Assembly: GCA_034520745.1 (NCBI GenBank)
Contig: JAXHNF010000012.1
Location: forward strand, 86,442 to 150,441
Source of the DNA: Alkalibacterium sp034520745
GTDB lineage: Bacteria; Bacillota; Bacilli; Lactobacillales; Carnobacteriaceae_A
Reading direction: 5' to 3'
Length of the DNA stretch: 64,000 nt
The translations under genes and the position numbers were made by a program. Below, one piece after another: positions 17,640 to 26,950 of this stretch (position 1 is the first letter of the stretch; the number at the start of each line of letters is the position of its first letter). The notes below the pieces were generated by a model. That model saw only the letters and a list, made by a program, of their open reading frames with translations, was not told the DNA's origin and made no database searches.

Positions 17640-18100
17640 CGAGTCGGCCATTTCGTACTGAATATGGTCGACCCACCAAGTTTCGAAGCTGTGAGTTGGT
17701 CATTTCGCGATGAATATGGTCGACCCGCCAAGTTGTCAAAGCTGCGAGTTGGTCATTTCGCGATGAATATGGTCGACCCGCTAATTGTCAAAGCTGTGAG
17801 TTGGTCATTTCGCGATGAATATGGTCGACCCACCAAGTGTCAAAGCTGCGAGTTGGTCATTTCGCGCTGAATATGGTCGACCCGACTCAAGTTGTCAAAG
17901 CTGCGAGTTGGTCATTTCGCGATGAATATGGTCGACCCACTAGTTGTCAAAGCTGTGAGTTGGTCATCCAGTCCGTAAAATGGTCGACCCGGTGAGAACT
18001 TGCCCGGCGAGCTGGCCATTTTGTGCTGAAAATGGTCGACTCACCAATTTTCGAAGCTGCCAGTCGACCATCCAGTCCGGAAAATGGTCGACCCAACTGT
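17640..18100. repeat. tandem palindrome array B (GTCGACC core, 52 bp step)
   Basis: Nine GGTCGAC motifs start at 17666, 17718, 17771, 17823, 17875, 17930, 17982, 18034 and 18086: steps 52, 53, 52, 52, 52, 55, 52, 52, 52. The typical unit is GAGTTGGTCATTTCGCGATG then AATATGGTCGACCC, followed by a spacer near GCCAAGTTGTCAAAGCTGC. It is the same palindrome as array A in the opposite orientation. The two arms pair through several G-U wobbles when the plus strand is read as RNA. The last three units switch to a CCAGTCCG or TGTGCTG loop. The array fills the space between two leftward genes. Confidence 0.88.
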
Positions 18101-18155
18101 TCTACCGGCTTCGAGATGACCTTTTTATAAAACGATCGGTTCACAGACATAAGAT

Positions 18156-18942
18156 CTAGTACGCTTTTGTCATTCCGCCGTCGACCAGGAGCTGCTGTCC
18201 GGTTATATAGGTGTTGGCATCGGAAACTAAAAAGACAGCCATCTTGGCCAGCTCTTCAGGTTTACCGTACCGGCCAAGTGCGATCGTGTCTTCGACCGAT
18301 GCTCTCACATCTATGGCCGTTTTCCCTTCACGTTCGGCACGTTTGCCGTCCAGCTCGGTCAGGCGGTCTGTTTCGATCCGTCCCGCTCCGATGGTATTGA
18401 CCAGAATGCCGTCTGCCGGCGAGTTCCTGAGACAGGCTCTTTGACAGGCCCGAGATCCCCATGCGGAAAACGTTGGACATGACCAGTCCGTCGATGGCCT
18501 GCTTGATCGATGATGAGGCATTGTTCAGGATCCGGCCGTGGGTTTCCTTCAAGTCCGGCAGTACCGCATTGATCGTCCGGATATAGCTCAACAGCGTCAG
18601 GTCGAAGGCTTTCTGCCAGTCTTCATCTGAGAAACTGTCGAAAGAACCTCCCGGCGGTCCCCCGGTATTGTTGACAAGGATACTGATTTTTCCGAAAGTC
18701 TTTCGTGTCGATTCGACCAGTTGTCTAATATTTTCCGGATCGGTCAGATCACAAACTGTATAGGCGACTTTCCCTTTAGTCTCCCTTTCGATATCGGCTT
18801 TTACCTGCTCAAGCTTTTCTTCTGTCCGGCTGGTCAGCATCACGTTCGCTCCTTCTCTGGCCAGCTCCTGTGCGATGGCTTTCCCCAAGCCGGAACTGGA
18901 TGCTAGAACGAGCGCCGTTTTTCCTGAAAGTTTAAGATCCAT
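18156..18942 (-). CDS. SDR family oxidoreductase (frameshifted)
   Basis: The product of about 262 residues is a short-chain dehydrogenase/reductase. It opens MDLKLSGKTALVLASSSGLGKAIA (NAD(P)-binding glycine motif) and carries ILVNNTGGPPGG (the NNAG-like motif), a TSRTEEKL patch suggesting NADP(H), and the C-terminal YITGQQLLVDGGMTKAY. The catalytic region reads NASSSIKQAIDGLVMSNVFR, so the usual YxxxK is not visible; some 3-oxoacyl-reductase-like SDRs share this SNxxR pattern. The frame breaks near 18425. The start at 18942 is followed closely upstream by the gcv operon end, so it may be co-transcribed. Substrate unknown. Confidence 0.8.
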
Positions 18943-18989
18943 ATTCTCATCTCCCCGTTACTTCATTAAAATAATTGTGTATAACAACT

Positions 18990-19005
18990 ACACTGTATAC
19001 AGTGT
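18990..19005. promoter_or_regulatory. 16-bp perfect palindrome between gcvPB and the SDR gene
   Basis: ACACTGTATACAGTGT is a perfect dyad 3 bases beyond the gcvPB stop. A second half-site pair GTGTA..TACAC overlaps it on the left. It could be an operator for the SDR gene. No regulator is nearby and no T run follows. Confidence 0.4.
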
Positions 19006-19008
19006 TTA

Positions 19009-20484
19009 TTATTCCGAGTCAGTCTCCCTTTGATAGGTCACGACCGGTTTTCTTGCAGCCGTGACTTCGTCCAGTCGTCTGACAGATTTCGTGAACGGTG
19101 CACCGGTCACCTGATCCGGATTTTCTTCCGCATCCCTGGCGATCTCGATCAACGCGTCCGCAAAGGCGTCCAGTGTTTCTTTGGCTTCCGTTTCCGTCGG
19201 TTCGATCATCAGACATTCGTCAACGATCAGCGGGAAGTAAACGGTCGGCGCATAAAACCCGTAGTCCAGCAGACGTTTGGCAATGTCCAGCGTCCGCACA
19301 CCTAGTTTCTTCTGACGATTGCCGCTCAGGACGAATTCGTGTTTGCAGATCGACTTGAACGGGGTATCGAAATACGGCTCCAGCCTTGCCTTCATATAGT
19401 TGGCATGCAAGACCGCATCTTCCGATACCTGCTGAAGCCCTTCGGCGCCCATGGACCGGATGTAGGCGTAAGCACGGACGTTCACGCCGAAGTTGCCGTA
19501 ATAACCCTTGACGCGGCCGATCGATTTCGGATGATCATAAGTCAGTTTGTACCTGTCGCCGTCTTTCTCGATACGCGGGGACGGCAGGAAATCCGTCAGG
19601 TAATCCACGACGCCGACGGGACCCGATCCCGGGCCGCCTCCGCCATGTGGGGTACTGAATGTTTTATGCAGGTTCAAATGCACGACATCAAAGCCCATTT
19701 CCCCAGGCGTCGATTTGCCTAAAATGGCATTGGCATTGGCCCCGTCATAATAAAGCAGGCCGCCCGCCGCATGAACGATCTCGGCGATCTCGACGATATC
19801 GACTTCAAACAATCCTAATGTATTCGGGTTTGTCAGCATCAGCCCGGCTGTGTCCGGTCCGATGGCTTCTTTCAGTGCTTCAACACCAACGCGTCCTTCG
19901 TCGTTGGATTTGATCTCGACCACGTCATAACCGGCCACGACCGCACTCGCCGGGTTCGTCCCGTGAGCGGAATCCGGGACCAGGATCTTGCGGCGCTGGT
20001 CGCCTTCCCCGTTGGCTTCATGGTAGGCTTTGAAAATCAGCAGTCCGGACCATTCACCCTGTGCTCCGGCTGCAGGCTGCAGTGAAATCGCGTCCATGCC
20101 CGTGACTTCCTTCAGGTTTTCTTCCAGGCGGTACATCAGTTCCAGTGCGCCCTGTGCGGTCATTTCCGGCTGGAGCGGATGGATATTGGCAAATCCGCTG
20201 AAGCGGGCGATGTCTTCATTGATTTTCGGGTTGTATTTCATCGTGCAGGATCCCAGCGGGTAAAAGCCAGTCTCCACACCGAAGTTCTTGTTCGATAAGG
20301 CCGTGTAGTGGCGCATGACCTGCAACTCGGACAGCTCAGGCAGTTCGGCTGGCGTTTCTCTCTGAAGATGAGCCGGGATGACGTCGCTCAAGTCTGTCTG
20401 TTCAACCTCGGACTCCGGCAGACTGTAACCCTGGCGTCCTTTTTTTGAAATTTCAAATACTAAATCATTGTATGTTATATTCAT
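19009..20484 (-). CDS. gcvPB: glycine dehydrogenase (decarboxylating) subunit 2, P-protein beta
   Basis: The intact 491-residue protein is the C-terminal half of the split P-protein. It carries the PLP-lysine motif HLNLHKTFSTPHGGGGPGSGP, with FYPLGSCTMKYNPK near the start and SLQPAAGAQGEWSGL in the middle. With GcvPA it decarboxylates glycine and passes the aminomethyl group to the lipoyl arm of GcvH. The start ATG at 20484 immediately follows the stop of gcvPA. It is the last gene of the gcvT-gcvH-gcvPA-gcvPB operon. Confidence 0.95.
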   Translation of the reverse strand: MNITYNDLVFEISKKGRQGYSLPESEVEQTDLSDVIPAHLQRETPAELPELSELQVMRHYTALSNKNFGVETGFYPLGSCTMKYNPKINEDIARFSGFANIHPLQPEMTAQGALELMYRLEENLKEVTGMDAISLQPAAGAQGEWSGLLIFKAYHEANGEGDQRRKILVPDSAHGTNPASAVVAGYDVVEIKSNDEGRVGVEALKEAIGPDTAGLMLTNPNTLGLFEVDIVEIAEIVHAAGGLLYYDGANANAILGKSTPGEMGFDVVHLNLHKTFSTPHGGGGPGSGPVGVVDYLTDFLPSPRIEKDGDRYKLTYDHPKSIGRVKGYYGNFGVNVRAYAYIRSMGAEGLQQVSEDAVLHANYMKARLEPYFDTPFKSICKHEFVLSGNRQKKLGVRTLDIAKRLLDYGFYAPTVYFPLIVDECLMIEPTETEAKETLDAFADALIEIARDAEENPDQVTGAPFTKSVRRLDEVTAARKPVVTYQRETDSE

Positions 20485-21842
20485 TTATTTAGCCTCCCCT
20501 GTCAGCACATCGATCAGGCTGTCCATCTCTTCTTTTGTACGCTTTTCGGTGACGCAGATCAGCATGGCGTTGTCTTCGCCTAAATATTCGGAAACGTCGT
20601 AGCCTGCGATGATACTTTGTTCTAACAGTTTTTTGGAAACATGTTCTATCGGCTCATTGCACCTGACAACGAATTCGTTGAAGAAAGCATCCGAAGACAG
20701 CACGTCCAGCCCTTTCTCCTCGAGCTGCTTCTCTACGTAATGGGCATGGCTGATGTTCTGCCTTGCCATTTCCTGAAGGCCGACCTTGCCCACTGTGGAC
20801 AGGAAGACCGACGTGGCCAGAGCAGTCAGAGCCTGGTTCGAACTCATGTTGGACGTTGCTTTTTCGCGGCGGATATGCTGTTCACGCGTCTGAAGCGTCA
20901 TGACAAAACCGCGTTTGCCGTCCTGATCCGTCGTCTGACCGACGATACGGCTCGGGACTTTACGCATGTATTTTTTCTTCACGGCGAAGTAGCCGCAGTG
21001 CGGTCCACCGTAACTCATCGGGAGTCCCAGAGGCTGGGTGTCCCCGACAACGATATCCGCGCCGAGTTTGCCGGGCGACTCCAGAACCGCCAGAGCCAGC
21101 GGGTTCGGCCATCACGATCAGTAGGGTCTTGGTTGCTTCACACACGTCCTTGACCGCTTTCAGATCCTCGATGGTTCCGTAAAAGTTAGGGTACTGAATG
21201 ATCACAGCCGCCGTCTGGTCGCTGACTGCTTCTTTCAAAGCTTTCAGGTCTGTCTGCAGCTCAGCCAGTCCGACTTCCTTGACGTCGTATTCCATTCCGT
21301 AGGCATAGGTCTGGACCACTTCTTTCGCCTGCGGATGCAGCGCTTTTGAATACAGCACTTCATTCCTTTTGGTTGCCGACGTCGCCAGGTTGCAGGCTTC
21401 CCCCAGGGAGGTGAAGCCGTCATAGAGACTCGAATTGGCTACGTCCATGCCGGTCAGTTCACACATCATGGTCTGGAATTCGAACAGGGCCTGCAGTTCT
21501 CCCTGACTGGCTTCCGGCTGATACGGGGTATAGGCGGTCATGAATTCAGACCTCAAAAGCACATGGTTGACGACGCTTGGGATGTAATGGTCATATGTAC
21601 CTGCGCCGATAAAGTAGGCATGCGTGTCTGTGGTCGTGTTCATCGTCAGCGAGGGCCTTCATATGTCTGACTAGGGCCTGTTCGCTCAAAGCCGGTTTCA
21701 GTTCGATCGTCTTCTCTTTTGTCGCACGGGTTGATTCAGGTATATCCGAAAACAGTTCTTTGATCGATGAGATCCCGATGGTTTCCAGCATCTCTTTCCT
21801 GTCCTGACTGGTCGTTGGTAAATAACGGTGCTGTTTTTCCAA
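20485..21842 (-). CDS. gcvPA: glycine dehydrogenase (decarboxylating) subunit 1, P-protein alpha (frameshifted)
   Basis: The product of about 452 residues is the N-terminal half of the split P-protein. Landmarks are HRYLPTTSQDRKEMLETIG, FIGAGTYDHYIPSVVNH, FMTAYTPYQPEASQGELQ and LPMSYGGPHCGYFAVKKKYM. I place the start at the TTG 21842 (GAGGAG 7 bases upstream), giving MEKQHRYLP; a GTG at 21851 is too close to that site. Frame breaks lie near 21640 and 21100. It ends directly at the start of gcvPB. Catalyses the same reaction as part of the P complex. Confidence 0.92.
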
Positions 21843-21951
21843 ACTGATCACTCCTCATGTGGGTATGCCACATCATTCCGTTTTATACTGTTTTCTAATA
21901 AAAGGCAGAAAGAAGAGACGCCATCGGTTCTCTTCTTTCTACATACTGATT

Positions 21952-22341
21952 TTATAAGGTGTCGATATAGTCCTGATAGGCTTTTTCATCCATCAAGCCG
22001 GATGTGTCGACAGGATTTTTTAGACTGGACTTCGATCAGCCAGCCGTCTTCGTATCGGGAATTGTTCAGTTTTCTCCGGTTCATCTTCCAGTGAACTGTT
22101 CACTTTAGCTACGGACCCTTCGACCGGTGCGTAGATCTCAGACGTTGATTTCACCGATTCGACGGTTGAAAACTCATCTTCTTCAGCTAAATCGGTGCCC
22201 ACTTCAGGCAGTTCCACAAAGACGCATGTCCTCCAGCTGCTCGATGGCGTATTCGGTGATGCCGATGCGGACATAGTCGTCATTCACCAGTTCGACCCAT
22301 TCGTGTTCTTCGGTATAAAACAACTTGGCTGCATCTGTCAT
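21952..22341 (-). CDS. gcvH: glycine cleavage system H protein (frameshifted)
   Basis: Joined frames give about 129 residues: a start MTDAAKLFYTEEHEWVEL at ATG 22341, VRIGITEYAIEQLED, then FVELPEVGTDLAEEDEFSTV followed directly by ESVKSTSEIYAPVEG. The lysine of VESVKS is the lipoylation site that shuttles the aminomethyl group between P, T and L proteins. The tail reads NPVDTSGLMDEKAYQDYI. Breaks lie near 22225, 22065 and 22015. AGGAGAATGCAAA precedes the ATG. It lies between gcvT and gcvPA. Confidence 0.92.
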
Positions 22342-22381
22342 TTTGCATTCTCCTTTGGTCCTCTATTATTTAGTTTTTTGT

Positions 22382-23494
22382 TCAGCTTTTAAGGAAGTTC
22401 TTTTTGGTGACTTCGGCGTCGACCTGATTCTTGCGGACCTGTATCCTGACCGTGTCACCGAGTTTGATCCCGGCTTTTTTGATGCGCATGAAACCGATAC
22501 TGTTGCCCAAGGTCGGTGACTGTGTGCCGGACGTGACGACACCGATCTCTTCATCCTCTTCATTGAAGACAGCATAACCGGTGCGTGCGATGCCTCTGTC
22601 TTTCACTTCAAAGCCGCGGGACAGATAGGTCGTGCCTTCTTCCTTCTGTTTTTCCAGCGCTTTTTGTCCGATAAACGGTTCGGGCTTGTCCCATTTCACG
22701 GCAAAACGCAGACCGGCTTCTAGTGGGGTCACGTCTTCAGAAAGATCCTGACCGTATAGCGGCATGCCCGCTTCCAGCCTCAGTGTGTCACGGGCGCCCA
22801 GACCGCATTCCTGGATGCCGTATGCCTCACCGATCTCAAGAAACGTCTTCCAGAGCGCTTCCGTCTGGTCCCACTTCACGTAGCACTCATAGCCGTCTTC
22901 GCCTGTGTAACCGGTGCGTGACAGCAGGACATCATCGAAATCGTCTGTGGAAACGTCTGGTAAAAAGTGGTAATTCTTGATCTTTCGGCTTCTTCACCAA
23001 ATACTTCGGCCACGATGTCTGCGGCTTTCGGTCCCTGAATGGCGATCAGCCCCGTCTCTTCAGACACGTCGGTCAAGGTCATCCCCTCTTGTTGATGCGC
23101 AGTCAGCCAATACCGGATCTTGTCCGTGTTTGAGGCGTTGGGCGTCAGCATGTAGCGCCGTGTCGCTCAGCTTGAAGATGATGATGTCGTCCAGGATCCC
23201 GCCGTTTTCATTGGTGACCAGCGTATAGACGGCCTGGTTTGGTTCGACCTTAGCGACGTCATTCGTGATGAGCCGGTTCAGCCAAGCGGTCGCCTGCGCG
23301 CCTTCGACTTTTATTTCTCCCATATGAGACACGTCGAAAAGTCCCACACGCTCTCTGACCACCTGGTGTTCTTCACTTAATTTTGTGAACTGGACGGGCA
23401 GAGCCCATGAACCAAAGTCGATCAGTTTTACATTGTTATTTTTGTAGTACGGGTATAACGGGGTGCATTTCAAGTCTGTTCCTTCTTTTGCCAA
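22382..23494 (-). CDS. gcvT: aminomethyltransferase, T protein (frameshifted)
   Basis: The product of about 370 residues transfers the methylene from aminomethyl-GcvH to tetrahydrofolate, releasing ammonia. Visible motifs are CTPLYPYY, LPVQFTKLSEEHQVVRERVG, FDVSHMGEI, GLIAIQGPKA, GLGARDTLRLEAGMPLYGQD and VTSGTQSPTLGNSIGF. I start at the TTG 23494, which has TGGAGGG 6 bases before it and yields the normal family length; the frame extends further upstream only through the repeat element. Breaks lie near 23155 and 22925. First gene of the gcv operon. No lipoamide dehydrogenase gene is in the window. Confidence 0.93.
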
Positions 23495-23559
23495 AGCTAT
23501 CCCTCCATACGATTCAGATGACAGAAATAGAATGTTGATCTGATTAAGAATATCTACTT

Positions 23560-23730
23560 CTAAACGTGCTCCTAAAAGCAGCCCCGCCGTCCACTTCACG
23601 AATAATGCTCGATAATCTTCGATTATCTTGCGCTTATTCGCTCCAGTTGCCATAGCCGTTACTGCTTCAGCAGTTAGCGGATAAGGTATGCGTTAGAAGT
23701 TACGGGGCTAAACGCTTTTCTTCGCACTCT
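23560..23730 (-). repeat. dispersed structured element, copy 2 (leader of the gcv operon)
   Basis: About 90% identical to 4939-5109. On the minus strand TAGCCCCG (23710-23703) pairs with CGGGGCTG (23586-23579). The A-U pair of copy 1 is C-G here, and one C-G is U-G, so pairing is kept. Inner parts are an ACTGC-TGAA-GCAGT hairpin and GAATAA...TTATTC enclosing a perfect GATAATC/GATTATC stem. It lies right behind the likely transcription start of gcvT, where many bacteria have a glycine riboswitch, but the glycine aptamer bases are not present. Confidence 0.65.
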
Positions 23731-23746
23731 CTGTCATTTCTCTTTC

Positions 23747-23775
23747 ATTTTAACACGATTGCCCTACTTCTGAAA
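23747..23775 (-). promoter_or_regulatory. probable promoter of the gcv operon
   Basis: On the minus strand TTTCAG and TAAAAT are 17 bases apart. Transcription would begin near 23740, just ahead of the structured element. Confidence 0.5.
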
Positions 23776-23801
23776 CTAGAAAAGGTGAAGATGAGAAAGT
23801 T

Positions 23802-23817
23802 AAGTAAGCGCATTCAT
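23802..23817. promoter_or_regulatory. candidate CcpA (cre) site between gcvT and the alcohol dehydrogenase
   Basis: AAGTAAGCGCATTCAT matches the cre pattern WTGNNARCGNWWWCAW at all fixed positions but one. It lies upstream of both divergent genes. Confidence 0.4.
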
Positions 23818-23932
23818 AACCCTCTCATTTAACGCCTACTTACTTCCTGCTTTTAATATCGCTTGACCTTCTTTTTTAAGAGTTCCAGGGTGGTGTGCTA
23901 TACTTGAATCACTACTGAAGGAGGTCTTTTTC

Positions 23933-25129
23933 ATGGTAAAAGCAATGTCAGATTTTGTTTACTACAATCCTGTGAAAATATTATTTGGAAAAAATAAAAT
24001 TGAAGAACTGGGTGCCCTTGTTCCAGATGGCAAGAAGGTTCTGATTATTTACGGTGGTGGGAGCGTGAAGCGTTTCGGTACACTGGACCGCGTGAAAGAA
24101 GCCCTCAGAGACCATATCGTCGGCGAGTTCGGCGGCATCGAGGCCAACCCCACTTTTGAAACATGCATGAAAGCTGTGGACTACTACAAAGAAGGCCGCT
24201 ACGACTATATCCTTGGCGGTTGGCGGCGGTTCGGTCATCGACGGGACGAAATTCATCGCGGCGGCTATCGCAGTTCGACGGTGATCCGAAAGACATCTTC
24301 GGCAAAGGCGTGGGCCGTGGCCTGCCGGTTGAATCGGCTGTCCCGTTCGGAACGGTGCTCACCCTGCCTGCGACAGCTTCGGAGATGAACGACACGTCCG
24401 TCATCACCTTCAAAGAAGAAAAAGCCAAAATCAGCTTCAGCAGCATGGAAGGTCTTTCCGCAGTTTTCCATCCTGGAGCCGGAACTCACCTATACTCTGC
24501 CCAAGCGACAGCTGGCCAACGGCATCACGGATGCATTCGTGCATATCATCGAGCAGTACCTGACTTATCCGGTCAACGGGATGGTCCAGGACGAATTTGC
24601 CGAAGGACTGCTGCGCATTCTGATCGACATCGGTCCGGACGTTGTGGATGAAGACAATCATGACTATGCGCTGCGTTCGAATTACATGTGGACGGCCACA
24701 CTGGCACTCAACCGCATCCTGTCTCGCGGGGTTCCCGGCGACTGGTCTACACACGGACTGGGGCATGAGATCACGGTGCTGAACCATACCGACCATGCCC
24801 GCAGTTTGTCCGCTTTGCTTCCGGCCGTGATGATGGTCCGCAAACTCAAGAAATGGGACAAGCTCGTGCAGTACGCTGAAAAAGTCTGGGGCATCACAGA
24901 AGGTTCAGAAGAAACCAAGATCGACGCAGCGATTTTAAAAACAGTGGCGTTCTTTAAATCCTTGGACATGCCGACCAATCTGTCAGAAGTCGGTGTGGAA
25001 GAAAGTGACATCGATACCCTAGTGGCTCAGCTGGAAGCTCACGGCAATGAGGCGATATCCGAACGCGGCGACCAGACGCTTGACGTGTCGCGTGAGATCT
25101 ACCAGAAAGCTCTGGAATTAGACTTTTAA
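23933..25129 (+). CDS. iron-containing alcohol dehydrogenase, butanol-dehydrogenase type (frameshifted)
   Basis: The product of about 395 residues is a group III, iron-dependent alcohol dehydrogenase, closest in layout to YugJ/YqhD/BdhA proteins. It starts MVKAMSDFVYYNPVKILFG at ATG 23933 behind GAAGGAGG. It has the NAD(P) motif GGGS, DAFVHIIEQYLTYP (metal Asp and His) and HGLGHEITVLNHTDHA (further metal histidines). Breaks lie near 24222, 24270 and 24465. An extended -10 TGCTATACT (23897-23905) and a possible cre site lie upstream, fitting fermentative control. The substrate is probably a short-chain aldehyde or alcohol; the exact one is not known. Confidence 0.9.
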
Positions 25130-25165
25130 ATCGATCCGACGATAAATTTGAAAGGAGTGATGATC

Positions 25166-26365
25166 ATGATGACCAGTAAAACGAAGTAAACTGATAGCCT
25201 CTTTCCTGCTTTCAGGATGCTTCTACTTGTCCGGATGCGGCTGGTTCGGCGAATTCGGATGAAGACAGATTCGCCTAATACGGATGAAGAAACCCCCGTG
25301 GTTGGTGATGGAACAGATACAGACTGAAACTGACTCCGGTACAGATGACGGATCAAGACGCTGAAGAAACATGACGGAGATGAAACTGAAGTGTAACAGG
25401 ACTTGACCGTCACGGTTCCCCATGACCGAAGATACTCTACTCGATTATGAAGGTGAAGGCAATGAATTCGCGGCTTTTACACGTTACCCGCAGTTCGTCA
25501 AAGACAGCATGATCCTGCAGCATGGTCGAATCGACTGGCGGCATGACCATCGTAACCATTTACGCATATTCAGAAGAAGAAGTGAGAGAAACGTCTTCAA
25601 ACGTCCCAGAAACCTATTTTAGGGAAGACTTCTTTGATACGGAACTATCAAGCCAGGCAGAAGATTTTGAAGTCATCCTGCAGCTTCCTATTGAAGAAGG
25701 CCATTCCTGGGAAAGCCCAAGCGGTTCGACTTCAGAAATCACCTCTGTCGACGTTGAGAAAGAAACACCGGAATGGTCACTGTTTCAGCGATCGAAGTCA
25801 CCCGTTCGTATAGCGACGACAGCGAGATCAATCTGATTACTACGGTGAAGATATCGGTATTACTCGAGCGCATTTTACCACTGGTGAGGACGGCGAAAGC
25901 ACCATCACTTCCACATCTCGCAACTGATATTCAGAAGATACACCGGAAGAATTTATTCTGACTGTTTATCCGCCTTGATGATCAGGCGATGGGACTGGAC
26001 AGGAATGCTGTCACGATGGAGCTGTTACACCAATGACCCTGCCCGACTCGCTCTAGCTGAGATCTCTGAAGGGTCAGGCACCGGATACAGAAACAGCCCA
26101 GGTCATCGACGACAGTGTGACGATCAACTTCATGTATCTGCGTGAAGACGGTGTCGTGCATATAGACTTCTCGGCCAACTTGTCCGAAATGAATGCCGGG
26201 GCCGGAGTCGAAGCTCTTATTCTACAGGGCATCGTCAACACGATCGGTGACTACTACGGCGTCGAGGAAGTCCTGCTGACGCTTGACGAAGAACCGTACG
26301 AATCCGGTCACCTCTCGTTCGAAGAAGGCGAAACCCTGTCAGTCGACTATACAGACGTGAATTAA
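25166..26365 (+). CDS. GerMN-domain-like lipoprotein (heavily frameshifted)
   Basis: Joined frames give about 400 residues. The start ATG 25166 has AAAGGAG upstream. An early break is followed by a lipoprotein signal with lipobox LSGC (KLIASFLLSGCFYLSGCGW). A Thr/Asp/Glu-rich linker follows, then two globular parts. The last one reads VTINFMYLREDGVVHIDFSANL, NAGAGVEALILQGIVNTI and VLLTLDEEPYESGH, which fits a GerMN domain (as in spore protein GerM and lipoprotein LpqB). At least six frame breaks occur between 25180 and 26120. GerMN domains also occur in non-spore-formers, so no sporulation role is implied. Confidence 0.68.
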
Positions 26366-26370
26366 ATCAG

Positions 26371-26428
26371 AAAAGACTATTCTCTTCTCTTTCTCTTTGC
26401 AGGAGCGAGAGGGCATAGTCTTTTTTTG
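26371..26428 (+). terminator. terminator after the GerMN lipoprotein gene
   Basis: AAAGACTAT (26372-26380) and ATAGTCTTT (26415-26423) enclose a 34-base pyrimidine-rich loop, and a T run follows. Confidence 0.75.
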
Positions 26429-26534
26429 TTTGGATAGCTTTGGGGACCAAAGCTTCTTTATTCGCTTTTTGGTTCGTGCTTTTTCAGGTTCGGCGGGGAA
26501 ATCGACTGTAGGACGGTCAACTCGTTTGATACGA

Positions 26535-26875
26535 CCTGCATGAGTTGGCCGTTTCAAGCAGAAAAAAAGTCGACCCACCAGTAATAGTATAGGTGACTCG
26601 ACCATTTTGATCACGAAATGGTCGACCCAGATCTCTCTACCGTGAGTGCATTCGTCGAGTTGACCTATTTATTGCTGCTGGAGTATGGTCGACTCGCAGA
26701 CTGTCGCACGGCTCCTGCGTCTAGTTGAGCCATTTTCGGGCGTCGGAAAACGGGTTCGACTCGAGTCCTGTCGTCAAAGATCATCGAGTTGGCCATTTTG
26801 ATCGAAAAATGGTCGACCGGGATCGCTTGCCTCACTCGAGTTGACCATCCAGAGCCGAAATACGGTCGACCCGGC
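26535..26875. repeat. palindrome array C (degenerate, GTCGACC core)
   Basis: GTCGAC-type motifs start at about 26568, 26620, 26687, 26753, 26811 and 26864, with steps 52, 67, 66, 58 and 53. The clearest unit is GAGTTGGCCATTTTGATC then GAAAAATGGTCGACC (26786-26818), whose arms pair fully if G-T pairs are allowed. The orientation is as in array B. The spacing is looser than in arrays A and B, which suggests an older or decaying array, or indel errors. It lies between the convergent lipoprotein and acidic membrane protein genes. Confidence 0.8.
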
Positions 26876-26917
26876 CTAAGCTTTTAGCTTCTTCCAACTT
26901 TGTCATCGAAGCTTTAA

Positions 26918-26950
26918 ATGCAGAAAGAAGCTAGCCGGTGGCTAGCTTCA
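26918..26950 (-). terminator. terminator of the acidic membrane protein gene
   Basis: GAAGCTAGCC and GGCTAGCTTC form a 10-bp perfect stem with a 3-base loop. On the minus strand TTTCTG follows. Confidence 0.7.

Noticed and set aside
13408..18100. CRISPR array
   Set aside because: Repeats are regular and palindromic, but the spacers between them are similar to each other and only about 19 bases, the repeats vary, and no cas gene is in the window.
23500..23653. N-terminal extension of GcvT in the same frame
   Set aside because: It is translated from the repeat element; a good binding site precedes the TTG at 23494, which gives the normal length.
4939..23730. Insertion sequence or transposase
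   Set aside because: No transposase frame, target duplication or IS-type terminal repeats were found near the two element copies.
23495..23740. Glycine riboswitch before gcvT
   Set aside because: Neither of the tandem glycine aptamer cores can be found; the region holds the repeated element instead.
25166..26365. Sporulation function for the GerM-like lipoprotein
   Set aside because: GerMN domains occur widely in non-spore-formers, and no other sporulation gene is in the window.
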